This document shows, piece after piece, positions 1 through 11,403 of a stretch of 64,000 nt of DNA (the stretch's first letter is position 1; each line of letters opens with the position of its first letter). Under the pieces are notes generated by a model. It had not been told where the DNA came from, did no database searches, and worked only from the letters and a program-made list of their open reading frames with translations. Location: positions 425,183,265 through 425,247,264 of the forward strand of contig NC_085138.1 in NCBI RefSeq assembly GCF_035046485.1. Reading direction: 5' to 3'. The position numbers were made by a program, and so were the translations under genes. The DNA is from Aedes albopictus (Eukaryota > Arthropoda > Insecta > Diptera > Culicidae).

Positions 1-560
1 GAAAACAGAAGGAACTATGGGAGGAATCCGTGAAGGGATTCCTCGCGGAATTCTAAGAGATCGTGGACGAATTCTTGTAGGAGTGAATGGAAGGATGCCG
101 GAAAAGTTCCTGGAGGTGTCCCGGGAGAAAAATCCTGGATAAATCCCGGAAGAAACTTCTAGAAGGAAAGGAATTCCTGTAGGAATTCTAAAAAGATCAT
201 CTGGAAGAATCTCAGAAGAAAACTTCAAAGAACTCTTGAAGGAAACCATCGATAAACTCATAGAAGAACATTAGAAAAAAGTCCTGTAGAAATCTCAAAA
301 GGAACTTTTGGAAGAATCTTAGAAGGAACTCCAGAAGGATTCTTGGAAGCATCTCTGAAGGAACCCCTGAAGGAATACAAGAAGGAGGATTTATTCACAG
401 GAATCCCAAAGGAAATTCTTAGATGCATTCCAGAATCAAGTGCTGGAGGAATTCAAAAAAGGAGAAATTCTTAAAAATGGGAATTCCCAAAGGAACTCCT
501 TGAGAAATTTCCAGAATGGACTTCTGTAAGAAGTATAGAAGAAACTCCTGCAGGGTCCTC
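1..560. repeat. degenerate GGAATTCC-type tandem array
   Basis: Recurrent short blocks of the form GGAATTC(C/T) and AGGAAnnnnTTGGAAG, spaced roughly every 12 to 15 bases, strongly diverged. It is the first of several such arrays in the window and continues off the left edge. No coding potential. Confidence 0.6.
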
Positions 561-878
561 AAAATGTCTTGCTGAATTTTATTCGAATTAAATTAATTCG
601 ATATTGCTTAACAGTTTAGTGAGCAAACTAATGTCTTCGAAAGCTTTTTCAATCAACTTTCTGTTCTTCGGCATCAAGCAGAACGATGGCAGGTTAGCTT
701 TGGTGTTAATCTTCACTGCAAAAATGGTCTGATTCCACGTTTTAGCAGGGAAAAACTTCATATCCCTGTTAACGCAAATTTTATACGTTTATTGTCGATC
801 TTTTTCCAAAATTTTTGATTAGAGTGGGCCACATTTTAGATCAAATCTGAAATACAACATTTTATACTGATGTCATAT
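561..878. other. AT-rich spacer without identified feature
   Basis: I see no open frame, inverted repeat or known terminal motif here. Confidence 0.4.
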
Positions 879-3800
879 AAAGCCTGTATCCGCAATAATC
901 GGGACACAAAAGTACGGCTGTAGCTCTGTAATGAATCGGTAAAATTGGTCAAATAATTGACTGAGAACTCTTTGGTGTATGTTTATTATTTGTGCCAAAT
1001 TTCATAAAAATCGATGCATTGCTTCTAATTGTGGATGCAAAACAAACCGATGTGGTTTTAAGCATTTTGTACAATCATGATCAATTTTCATTCACATAAT
1101 AAATGGTTCTTTTACGCTACAGTCCAAAGTTCTGTGATGATAATTATGAAATTTCGTTAGCAGTTATGATACTTATAGAGACACTTCCTTGCAAAATTTC
1201 ATCAACTTTGTTTTCGTGTTTTTCATGTTCGATGTTTGCCTATTCATAACTTTTGAATTTCTCTGAAAATTTTCATGAAATTTTCTCAGAAGGTAGTTGA
1301 TTATATGTATATTAAGCCTTCAAAATTTGATGGTTATTGGCATAGTACTTTCAATAATACAATCGAAACAATAAAGGGTGCTGACTAATTGCTGTCTGAG
1401 GGGCTAAAATTACGTTCAGTCCCAATACATGTTTCAACCATAAAATTGTTGATAGTGCATCAATTTTTTTTGAAATTTTGCCTATACAACAAATGTAAAT
1501 TGAGAGGTTAGTGTTCAAAATGTCAGCCATATCCTTTACCAAATTCAAAAGTTACAGCGTGACAAGCAAAACTAGGGGTTGTTCAAAATTCAATGGCGCA
1601 CATTCTACTCTCTCAATGCTACAACAAAAACTACTGCACCGATTTACATGAAATTTTGTAGGTGAAATGAACACATCTTTAGATATTATTAGGCCAAATT
1701 TGAGCAGTTTTAATGTATCTATTGACGAATTTCGCACCAACTCGTCTTCGGGGTTGGCAGCACCCCCTCAGAATGTTATGAAATTTTGTAGGTTTCAAGA
1801 CTTTACCTTTTCAAGCAACTTTGCATATTTTGTTTTTTTTTTCAAAATTAACCTAGACTAACATTTAAAAAGAGTCAAAGTTTTTGAACCGTTTTTTTTT
1901 TCACAAAAAAATAACTCGAATATGATAAGATGTACAAAAACGTTATGTATGAGGGACATTTAGAGAATTGTCCAAGCTTTCATGAAAAAATATTTTAAAA
2001 ATTCTAAATACATTTTTACACGCTAAAAAATATATTTGTAAAATTAAAAGTCAATTTACAGAAAAAGCCCACTTTTTTATGTTTTGAAATTTTTTTCCAA
2101 GAAAGTAAATATTGTTGCCTAACTTTCCTCCATACATCACAAGATGGGCACTTTTAAGGAAAAGAAGTTTTTCTAAAAAAAACTTTTTCATGTTAGTTTT
2201 TTTTAGCGTGTTGCGCATTAGCCGTTTTTTTTTTCACAAAAAATATAACTCGAACATGATAAGTTGTGCAAAAAAGTGATGTATGGGGGACTTTTAGGGA
2301 ATTGTCCAAGCTTTCAAGAAAACATATTTAAAAAATATAAAAAAATGTTTTACATGCTAAAAATATCTTTTCAAAATTAAAACTCAATTTACAGAAAAAG
2401 CCCACTTTCTATGTTTTGAATTTGTTTCCCAAGAAAGACAATATAGTTACCTAACTTTCCTCCATACATCACAAGATGGGCACTTTTAAGGAAAAAAAAA
2501 GTTTTTCTAAAAAAAACTTTTTCATTTTATTTTTTTTAGCGTGTTGTACATTAACTCGTACAGTAATGTATCCAGAATCCTAATAACAATCCATTAAAAC
2601 TTAATGGGCTCAACTACTTTTTTGATATCTTAACGTGCTTGACATTGAAAACGTGCTTGACATTAGAAAGGGTTCAAGACAAATTTGCTTTTAGGGTTTT
2701 ATATCAATGAAAACGCTTGTGTTTTGATGAAATATGTACATATGTGCATGTGCATTCAATTATTTTCTATTCTACAATATATACATCCTTCTTTTATACA
2801 TTCTATTGTAACATTTTTTGAATATTAGATCTTTAGTCTATCTGAAACAAAGTAAACTTTTTTGGATTATCTTTTGAATTCGAAAACTTCTTCGCTTCAA
2901 TTTGATTTTCAGAAATTGGCACAAATGAATGAAATTTTTGTGTACCAGGTATTGTTTTTACGTGACTGTATAGTTCTTCAAGTTCATCCGTCAAGTTCAT
3001 TTTGCATATTGTTCATTTGAAATAAAGCAGAAATTCAATTTTGTTATACAGTTCTCGAGGAGTTGTGATTGTGTTTTCATAATCTCGAGCAAGACTTGCT
3101 CGTTTTGCCATTCGCTTGAGAGTACCTCCAACAGCGTCACATGGACCTTTGCCATGTGAAGTTGCGAAGAAGTGCATTCTGCTTCCAATCCATACTTGGA
3201 CCGAAAACTGCACAAACTGGCAAAATTTTTTTTGTTCTCATAATGAGCTGCTGCTCCATCTGACATGAAAGTAATTTTTGAGAAATCAATCGATTGTTTA
3301 ATGAAATCTAGCAGTTTTGATATAAATAACTGAACTGCTGTTGTATCGTGTGTAAGTACTGCAGATATTATTATAAAGCTCAAGTTTTCCAACTTATTTT
3401 CTTTTCTGTAGTACACTTCAAAGGGGTGAATGGTAGCTTGAGAATTATTCCAATGGTAACCTTGAGCTGAATTTTGAATGATAGATGAATAATTTTCTGA
3501 AAAGTCACAAATTGTTAATACTTCACCCTGTTTAAAACAAGCTGAGAAACAGGTTCTATTCCAGTTGGGATGTAACGCCAAGAAAAAGAAGGCACCCAAT
3601 CAAACAAAGTTGTAATGCCCATTGAGTGTTATTAAATGGGTATAAGGATTCTTGATACATCCTGTACGAGTTAATGCGCAACACGCTAAAAAAAAATAAC
3701 ATGAAAAAGTTTTTGTTAGAAAAACTTTTTTTCCTTAAAAGTGCCCATCTTGTGATGTATGGAGGAAAGTTAGGCAACTATATTGTCTTTCTTGGGAAAA

Positions 3801-4211
3801 AATTTCTAAACAAAAAAAAGTGGGCTTTTTCTGTAAATTGACTTTTAATTTTGAAATTATATTTTTTTTCGTTTAATTTTTGTTTTATATATATTTTTTT
3901 TATTTTTTCATGAAAGCTTTCCCTAAAAGTCCCCCATACAACACTTTTCTATAGGTCTTGTCATTTTTGAGTTACATCGATTTTAAAAAAATCTTCGAAA
4001 AAAAATTAGGCCCTCTTCAAATGTTACTCTTGAAAATTTTCGAAAATTTAAGTATGCAAAGTTGCTTATAAAAACCTAGTCTTTATGCCCACCAAGTTTC
4101 ATTCGATTCTGAGAGGGTGTTGCCAACCGCTGGTCGAGTTGGCGCGAAATTCGTCTATTGCAGAGTTACAACTGTATTTCTGTGTCCCGATTATTGCGGA
4201 TACAGGCTTTA
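879..4211. mobile_element. decayed DNA transposon with very long inverted ends
   Basis: The left end AAAGCCTGTATCCGCAATAA (about 879) recurs inverted at the right end (about 4190-4211). The arms then pair inwards for hundreds of bases: the block with TTGGCAGCACCCCCTCAGAA (1755) matches the inverted CTGAGAGGGTGTTGCCAACC (4110), and the block with TTTTAGCGTGTTG...TTAACTCGTACAG (2534-2565) matches its inverse at 3660-3690. The left arm holds about 780 bp (935-1712) that the right arm lacks, and a direct duplication (about 1893-2200 and 2227-2560). A broken transposase lies in the centre on the minus strand. No clear target duplication was found. Confidence 0.7.
2997..3599 (-). pseudogene. frameshifted transposase-like gene
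   Basis: Minus-strand frame of 200 codons containing ICDFSENYSSIIQ, GYHWNNSQATIHPF, then ITFMSDGAAAHYENKKNF. After about KYGLEAE the family sequence moves to another frame, 3213-3013, reading MHFFATSHGKGPCDAVGGTL and TTPRELYN. The D-F-S-E-N, S-D-G-A-A-x-x-Y-x-N-K and H-G-K-G-x-C-D-x-x-G-G blocks are characteristic of a transposase-like family I remember from arthropod genomes but cannot name. The aspartates in CDFSEN and SDGA are candidate catalytic residues. The frameshift makes it inactive as written. Position between long inverted repeats supports a DNA-transposon origin. Confidence 0.65.
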
Positions 4212-4289
4212 CGAACCAGTTGTTCGGCAAAGTTGTAGGCAATGTTATTTCGAACAACTTTACCGAAGACATATTTTAGGTATCTAGCT

Positions 4290-4740
4290 GTGCAAGAATA
4301 GAGATGGAGTGGTCTGGCAAAACCGATTCAAAGTGAACGGAAGAAAAAAATACAACATATATGGGGGCATTTTTGACCCCCTCCCTCCTTCGTACGGGTT
4401 TTTCATATACCTAATGTATTATCACACTTTTCTGAACCCCCTTCCTCATCTGAGCGTGACGTACTTAATGGATGCCACCTGTTTTCTGGCTATTGTTGAT
4501 TTTTCATAACATTTGTTATCTTTGAAGTTGATTTGAAGTTAAAACTAAGTTTAGAGTTTTTTTTGCTTTTTGTCATTAAGGGGGGGGGGGTGTAACAAGC
4601 TAAGTCAATTAAAAGGGGGGTATCTGAATTTGTGACAAAATGCTACGAGAAGGGGTGTTGAATATCGTTCAAAATAAAACTACGTCATTTATGGACGCTT
4701 CCTTACATGTCGGCTATTTCACCAAGTTAGGAGGTGGATC
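4290..4740. repeat. decayed MITE remnant, G/C-run rich
   Basis: Holds TTTTTGACCCCCTCCCTCC, GCGTGACGTACTTAATGGA and, near 4690, ACGTCATTTATGGACGC, pieces that recur in the intact element at 61374-61544. A poly(G) run sits at 4580. Ends are not definable. Confidence 0.4.
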
Positions 4741-4864
4741 ATAAATATGATACTGCTTCTAGGTATCTGCTCGAACGGGTTTGTTGACACTTTCCGATGC
4801 CAATCGCGGTGTACATGGTGAGTGTAATAATTATTGGAAAATGATGTAAGCAGTTAATCAAAAT

Positions 4865-5016
4865 TCAACCATCGCGCAACAATAACGACAATGTCGCAAC
4901 CTGAATTTGTTGCGACATTCTACCCAATGCGACATACGTTTGTCCCAACTTGAACAGAATAGGACAAAGATCGTGCACCACGAGTTTAGAGATTTTTAAG
5001 GCTTGCATTGTGATTT
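4865..5016. other. spacer before the GGGGCTGTCC MITE
   Basis: No feature identified. Confidence 0.3.
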
Positions 5017-5180
5017 GGGGCTGTCCATAAACCACGTGGTCATTTGGGAGGGGGGGGGGGGTTTCGGCCCAATGACCATTTTGTATGGACAAATAAAAAT
5101 TTTTGTATGGACTAATGACCACGCGGGGGGGTTGGTTGAAAAGTCCCAAAAAAATGACCACGTGGTTTATGGACAGCCCC
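5017..5180. mobile_element. 164-bp MITE, GGGGCTGTCC ends
   Basis: Near-perfect terminal inverted repeats of about 28 bp: GGGGCTGTCCATAAACCACG at the left and its inverse at the right end, with poly(G) and poly(C)-type runs inside. Flanking TTT on both sides could be a 3-bp target duplication. Confidence 0.8.
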
Positions 5181-5376
5181 TTTTCGAGCGGTAACTTCGA
5201 ATCGGTAAACACTGCAACGCTGCTGAAGATGTATCATCAAAAAGTTTCGATTTTGGGTTGGTAATAATTGATTATTCACAAGTTGAAAAGTACGCATCAA
5301 ATTCAGGCTCCGTTTTGTCTGCAACAAAAATTTTCGAGATCATGTCATTATCTGTTACCAGTTGGGATAAAGAGTA

Positions 5377-7433
5377 AAGGGTGATACGGTCAAAATTTGG
5401 TCACACAATTTTTTTCATAACTTCAGACTGCGTACACCAAAACTGATAATTTTTGGACCAGTAATGCTACATTATATGTAGCTTATACCATAAAATTTTC
5501 ATGAAAATCGATTAAGTATTGGTTGATATATAAATAAAACCATTGACCTACCTTTTTAAAATTTTGTACAAAAGCGTTCCATAGTAAATTTTCGGAAATT
5601 TAAGGTCAGCAAAGCACAATTTTGATTATAGAACTACCAATACTGCTTCGATTTTTATCAAAATTTTACAGTATAATACTATTATGAAGATAAGTTCTTA
5701 GTAAAATTTTGAGCCATTTTGTATGAATACTTTCAAAGTTGTAGCAGTTTGAATATGAAAAAAACTGACCGGGTGCCACTTAAGCAAATATATCTTTGTA
5801 ACGGCTGGATCAAATTGAATGAATTTTTTACACAACATTTTGATATGCATACTTTACATACAGAAAAATTTTCATTGAAATCGGTTAAGTACAGGGGATA
5901 GACAAAATGATCGGGACAGGCAAAATTTTCACTTTCCAAAAAATGTTCAACTAGCTGTAACTTTTCGAAAAGTGCATCAAATATTCTAAATTTTTTACTG
6001 TAAGTTCTTCAACTAGTTGTGTATCAGTGGACAAAATTTGGAAAAGATCGAACAATTCTTCACGAAGTTATAAAGGTTTTTGAAAAAGATAAAATTATCC
6101 GATAGCCAACTTTGAGCTGGTATATCTCCGGATTCAAAGAACCGATTGCAATGAAATTTTGACAATTCAAGACTTATATAATGAACTCTGGAAAACATTT
6201 GACTTAACTTGAAATTATTAACAAGTGAAAAAGTTATAGCGATTTTATTTTGTTCACGATTTTTTAGTAAATTGGTATATTTTTAATATGCATCCCATTA
6301 CTTTTTCAACTTATTGGCGGCTATGTTGTTACTTTTCTACAAAACACATTTATATATAAGTCAATTAGAGGGAAACTAAATGAACTTTAATTAACATATT
6401 GAATTTTGAAACGATGTTGATGTTTTGGGTAATTTGGTGTTTTATTAGAAAAACAATCTTATCGTTATAGTTTTCTTCCGTGTTAAGAATATTAAGTTAA
6501 GGTAATGGTTTTTTATAGCTCATTATATAGGTCATAAATGGTCAAAATTTCATCGCATTCGGTTCATTGAATCCGGAGATATAACAGCTCAAAGTTGACT
6601 GTCGGATAATTTTACCTTTTTCAAAAATCTTTGTAACTTCGTGAAGAATTGTCCGATCTTTTCCAAATTTTGTCCACTGATACACAACTAGTTGAAGAAC
6701 TTACAGTAAAAATTTGAGAATATTTGATGCACTTTTCGAAAAGTTACAGCTAATTGAACATTTTTTAAAAAGTGAAAATTTTGCCTGTCCCGATCATTTT
6801 GTCTATCCCCTGTATCTCTGGCTCTATAAATAAAACAATAAAAATGTGATCTTATTTGTGCACACAATTTTAAAATTGCAGATCTCAGGGTTCAACAATA
6901 TCTTCGCAAATACTAGACCGATTTTGATGAAAATTGTATGGTACAAGCTACATATAATGTACCATAACTGATCCAAAAATCAGCTGTTTTGGTGTACGCA
7001 GTCTAAAGTTATGAAAAAAATTGTGTGACCAAAATTTGACTTGACTTGACAAAATTTGACAAAATTTGACCACCTAAACAAATATAACTTTGTAACGGCT
7101 AGATTAAATTGAATGAAATTTTTACACAACATTTTGATATGTATACTTTACATACAGAATTTTTTTTATTGAAATTGGTTCAGTATTTCTGACTTTATAA
7201 ATAAAAGAGTAAAAATGTGTTCTTATTTTTTAATCCTCTTTGTACAAAATTTTAAAATTGCAGTTTTCAGGATTCACAATATCTCCGCAAATACTAAACC
7301 GATTTTGATGAAAATTTTATGGTATAAGCTACATATAATGTACCATTACTGGTCCAAAAATTAGCTGTTTTGGTGTACGCAGTCTCAAGTTATGAAACAA
7401 ATTGTGTGACCAAATTTTGATCGTATCACCCTT
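5377..7433. mobile_element. TA-flanked element, AAGGGTGATACG ends, composite
   Basis: TA (5375-5376) then AAGGGTGATACGGTCAAAAT on the left; the inverse with one change and TA (7434-7435) on the right. Terminal repeats extend over 100 bp (TTGGTCACACAATTT, GTGTACACCAAAAC...). The right terminal repeat is present twice (about 6800-7040 and 7270-7433), and a body segment at 5770-5890 recurs directly at 7080-7170, so this is a partly tandem or recombined copy. TA duplication points to the Tc1/mariner type. No transposase. Confidence 0.78.
5895..6814. mobile_element. nested TA-flanked MITE, CAGGGGATAGAC ends
   Basis: Inside the 5377-7433 element. Left TA|CAGGGGATAGACAAAATG and right inverse CATTTTGTCTATCCCCTG|TA. 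The inverted arms continue through AACTTTTCGAAAAGTG and ATTTTATCTTTTTCAAAAA-type blocks for over 200 bp, so the element can fold on itself. Tc1/mariner-type by target site. Confidence 0.78.
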
Positions 7434-7914
7434 TAATCGCCGCGTCTTCTATGTTGCTTGTTTTATGCCTCTTTTGTCTGACAATTTTCTTCACTGGATG
7501 TAAGCAAGTAAAATTACGTTCATAAATATGATACATCGTCGAAAATCTCACGCCAGGATATTACAAAACTATTTACTTTGCAGTTATTCCTAAAAAAATC
7601 TCCTTAACTTCTATCGAAACTTCAGCTATTCATTAAAGAACTCTTTGGAAAATTCTTCGAAACACACATATCTTCAAAATTTTTGGTAAAGATATACAAC
7701 AATATTCCTGCAATTCTTCTAAGAAATGCACGGATTTTTTAAAGATTTTTTGAAAGTAATGAACACGAATACTAAGCATGAACTTTGTGACTCGCTATTC
7801 AACAGAGTTTTGGAAATCCTCCAGAGTTCAGGTGACTATTTTCGGTGCATGACTGTATATCTTGCAGTACTTTTTTTTCATTTGTTTCAAGATTTTTATA
7901 CGCGACGTCAGCTT

Positions 7915-7983
7915 TTTGGGAGCCCCTGAAATGTGGGAGTCCGGGGCCATGGCCCTCCTGGCCCTCCCTTAAATCCGGCCCTG
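7915..7983. mobile_element. solitary hAT-type end
   Basis: CTCCCTTAAATCCGGCCCTG at 7964-7983 matches the right end of the intact hAT element at 33815-35315. No matching left end was found upstream, so this is a fragment. Confidence 0.5.
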
Positions 7984-9750
7984 CTTTACACACTGACATC
8001 AAAACTCTGATTTTGGACACATTGATCATTCAAAAACCGCAGTTTCCCCTCACGAAGTTCTGACAATTGAAACACAGTCCAGCCAGTCTATTATCTAAAT
8101 CGGCTAACCAATGAGTTTATGGAATGTGAGTAAATCCGTTTGTAGTGTGTTTTTTGAAACAATCGGTTGAACATTTTTGTACTGCCTGCCTTGCTGCCAG
8201 CCATAGGTGGCAGCAAATTATATCCTTTTCCTGATGACAGTAAGGACGAGACTGGTTATTTCAAGTTGTAAAAGTGATATCAGTGGCGTTCACACATTCA
8301 TCTAGCTTCACACCATTATGTGGAGGCGTTGACCTGCATCGGGAGCACCACTCTGTTGTCCCGACAAAATGTGTAGTGTTGACGACAATTACCTGCTAAC
8401 GATGAGCGCAAAAGCTTATCTACCGGATTCAGTCAAGCGGAAGAGCATTTTCCATAGTGTAGGTATATGTGTCATCTTCTCGGAAGACCACTGACAACGC
8501 CTAAACACAGATTGCTATCCTGGAGATTTATTTTATTCATAAGATCAGTTCCTTCTGACAACAACGATGACGGCAACGGCCGGCGCACCTAACGAAGACA
8601 CCCCTCTCGACTTAATTAATTTAGTTTAGAATTTCCACATAAATCCTATCGTTATACACGATTTAATTACTGCTTCCAAAGATGAACATGCCACTATCTC
8701 CCAGGAATTCCCATGGAAACAAATCGTAGTAGAAAACAATTCTCACCTCCGTCTGTCTGAGCTCTCTATAGCAGTGCGTTATCGTCAGGGTAGGGAATCC
8801 GATGAGAAGAACTCATCCTGAGTTCAACCCCTTGGGTTGGGGATACCCAATGCTCATAGAAAGAACGGTGTAAAATTACAAACATGGATTGGTGACGAAG
8901 ACGAAGAAAAGGATGTCGAACGACGTCGCCGTGCAGGAGTGGGATCATTAGTACAATTTATTGTCTACTGCAATGATCGTATCGTGTGCCGTTTCCGGGA
9001 AACGCTCAGACAAACCAAGCTCCCTACTCCCATGGATCTAAGGACCTCCTCCTCTCAGCCCGTCGAACAACACACATATCCGCTATTGTTTTGTCATGTT
9101 TAATGAAGAAACAGAAGCTTATTCATTAAAGAAAACGAAATCCGCTTTCCCAGTTCGAATAATACACTTACCATCTGGCTGCAAAGAGGAAACTGATATT
9201 ATGGCTCTGGGCTGGTCCATGGGTGAGTGTATGGGCGGAGGAAATGGGTGATGTCGCTTCGATGTCATCGTCGTCGTCCTCGTCGACGACGAAGTCATGA
9301 AGAACCGGGGGGAAGGATTTGACTTGAACACAATCGCCAACAAAGGATGATGTCGGTATGTTCACATGAAATCTTATGAGGCCATGATGAGCTTTGCTCG
9401 TGATAAATGACTTTTGCTCGTTACTTCTGCTGGTTCATATTATCCGATGTTTAATTCAAGCCGTGAAGTGAGCATTGTTAATGTTTTCATAAGGATGAAC
9501 ATTAGATAAGGCGGTGTTTCAATAACAAGATATTGCTGCATTGTCAAACAAACTCAAGGCAAATTTTTAGAAAAAAAAAAAAGAGCTGTCAAAGATGCGA
9601 TGTTTGTGAATTATTTCACACTGAATGCATTGACTGCAATGTTTGGAAAAGGATAATGAAGGATTAACATTGCATCAAACGGCGCGTTGAGCAAAGAGAG
9701 CAACGTAATCAGCCAATTAGGTGCTTTATGGTAATGAGCTGCCACAGCAA
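7984..9750. other. unassigned sequence, no clear feature
   Basis: Less AT-rich than its surroundings. Several open frames of 60-90 codons on both strands, none with a recognisable domain. A GTCGTCGTCCTCGTCGACGA stretch near 9270 is a short trinucleotide repeat. It may be old retroelement sequence or unique DNA; I cannot tell. Confidence 0.35.
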
Positions 9751-10140
9751 CCAACGATTTGGTTCAAGATCGATCGCACCTACCAGGATCTCGGCGATTA
9801 CGATGAGGAATAGAAGCGGTGATAGTAGTATACATCTTTACCTCACTCCAGCAACGACCCGGAGGGTATGAGACTATACCTACACCGTTGTGCAGTACAG
9901 CCGTGTATAGCATAGTTGTCCCATGTTCTATGGATATCCCTATTAACATGGGACAACTATATTACACACGGCAGAGAATTCTACACGAAAATGTCCTGTA
10001 TTGTGCTTCAATGAGTCTGCTGATTTTCTCAGGGACACCTTTACGCTTGAGAGCTTCCCACATGTTTTCGTGAGAGGCTGCTGCCCCGCCAATTATCGCA
10101 TACATTCAGGTCACCCTTTTTGGGCACCTTTACTAACCCC
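9750..10140 (-). pseudogene. RT fragment, central part
   Basis: Minus strand gives VKVPKKGDLNVCDNWRG at 10140-10087, then MWEALKRKGVPEKISRLIEA-like codons, then after the 71-bp hairpin the segment LHNGVG, and near 9800 FLFLIVIAEILVGAIDR-like codons. These follow the order of the RT palm and fit the same copy. No intact catalytic aspartate box was seen before the fragment ends near 9.75 kb. Confidence 0.6.
9901..9971. mobile_element. 71-bp hairpin MITE inside RT fragment
   Basis: CCGTGTATAGCATAGTTGTC...GACAACTATATTACACACGG, an almost complete palindrome. CAG on both sides could be a 3-bp duplication. Inserted between two RT codon blocks. Confidence 0.7.
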
Positions 10141-10304
10141 ACGTCTCCACTAGACAGAAATGTCTTGCCATTTTGCTGCCAGAAAGAGAAAACGTAACAG
10201 AAATGATCAACACCGCTGCTTTCCATGCAAACAACGAGAGAACATTTCTATCATGACACATCTGTCCAGCAAAATGGCAAGACATTTCTGTCTAGTGGAG
10301 ACGT
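10141..10304. mobile_element. 164-bp MITE, perfect 38-bp inverted ends
   Basis: Left ACGTCTCCACTAGACAGAAA... and right inverse are identical for 38 bases, ending at TTTTGCTG. It sits inside the RT fragment. Identity of the ends suggests a fairly recent insertion. Confidence 0.85.
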
Positions 10305-10486
10305 CGGGTAAGACGTCTAAGTCGACCGTAAATGTCGCGGTTTCCCATTTGTTACAGAATAATTGATGCAGTAGCAGTGCAGATACTACGGGGTCAGCTT
10401 TGAGCATCTCAGCTGATATGCGATCTTCCCTCGGGGCTCTATTCGATTGCATGCTATGGATGACTGTTTCTACCTCCTGCACGGAT
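10305..10486 (-). pseudogene. RT fragment, N-terminal part
   Basis: Reads GSVQEVETVIHSMQSNRAPR, then EDRISAEMLKADPVV and LLHQLFCNKWETATF. The N.AP..D.I.AE..K pattern is the start of a non-LTR reverse transcriptase. It is bounded by two inserted elements. The continuation VKVPKKGDLNVCDNWRG is found beyond the 10141-10304 insert. Confidence 0.78.
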
Positions 10487-11147
10487 CCCAAGCAACACAC
10501 AAGTTACAAAGGAGTATCGACAGCGCAGGTTTTTTGTTGGACACGAGTAATTTTAAAGTTGTTTTGCCTTTGGGTTAGAATTACATGAATATACCCGAGT
10601 AAAGCCTGACAGCTAACTTTGATGTTGTGATATTGCAAATTATGATAACTCAGGTTGTTGTCGTTCTGGTCGTTTTAACGGTTAAAGCATCAAACAGGAG
10701 AGCAAAAAAAATGTTCCCCTAACAGCAAGTTTAAAACAACTTCTTCCATCAGTGATAACAAATTGATAACTGTTTTTGTTATTGGTGCAAAAAATGGAAA
10801 ATCGTTAAATGTAGAGTATTTTTGGTTAATATGAAGACCTAAGTTCAATTAGATAGTGGCACTAATGATATATCATAAGATTTATTATATAATGTTGCCT
10901 GGAAGTTCTGAAATTACTTACAAACTAATTATTTATAATAATTTGAAGTGATAGCAAAACAAAATCAAAATTTGGAATCAAATTTAACCTAGACAAGCTG
11001 ATATCAAAATGTGATATCAATTTGCTACTGATTACAAATCATGTTTTCGATATGCTATAATTTTGCTGTTAGATTTTGCTCGGGTAACTCCTGTACAACC
11101 AAAGCTTGCGCTGTTGACACTCCTTTGTGACTTGTGTGCTACTTGGG
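10487..11147. mobile_element. 661-bp CCCAAG-ended element
   Basis: Left CCCAAGCAACACACAAGTTA and the right inverse (CCCAAGTAGCACACAAGTCA when reversed) give inverted ends of over 40 bp that continue through CAAAGGAGT and the CAACAGCG block. No transposase frame. It interrupts the retroelement between endonuclease and RT. Same family as the ends at 19458, 20436, 29759 and 31343. Confidence 0.8.
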
Positions 11148-11403
11148 GTGGAGCTTCGGTGTTGACAGGGTAATACGGTGAAACCGGCGGATCGTGCTGA
11201 GGGTTGGTAGCGTGACCGACATTTGAAAAAGGTTTCCAAAGTACTCGAACCAGCGTTTTAACTAGTCAACCGGGTCGGGCAATAACTGTACAGACATATC
11301 TTTCACGGGTATCGTAGCATTCATATTAGCCCTACTAAGGCGATGTGAACATTGTAGGGGAGACGAATGTCGCCGGTGTTTGCGGTTTTTTCGCCTTCAT
11401 CGG

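Noticed and set aside
8766..9365. Several 60-90 codon frames
   Set aside because: On both strands, overlapping, no domain or splice context.
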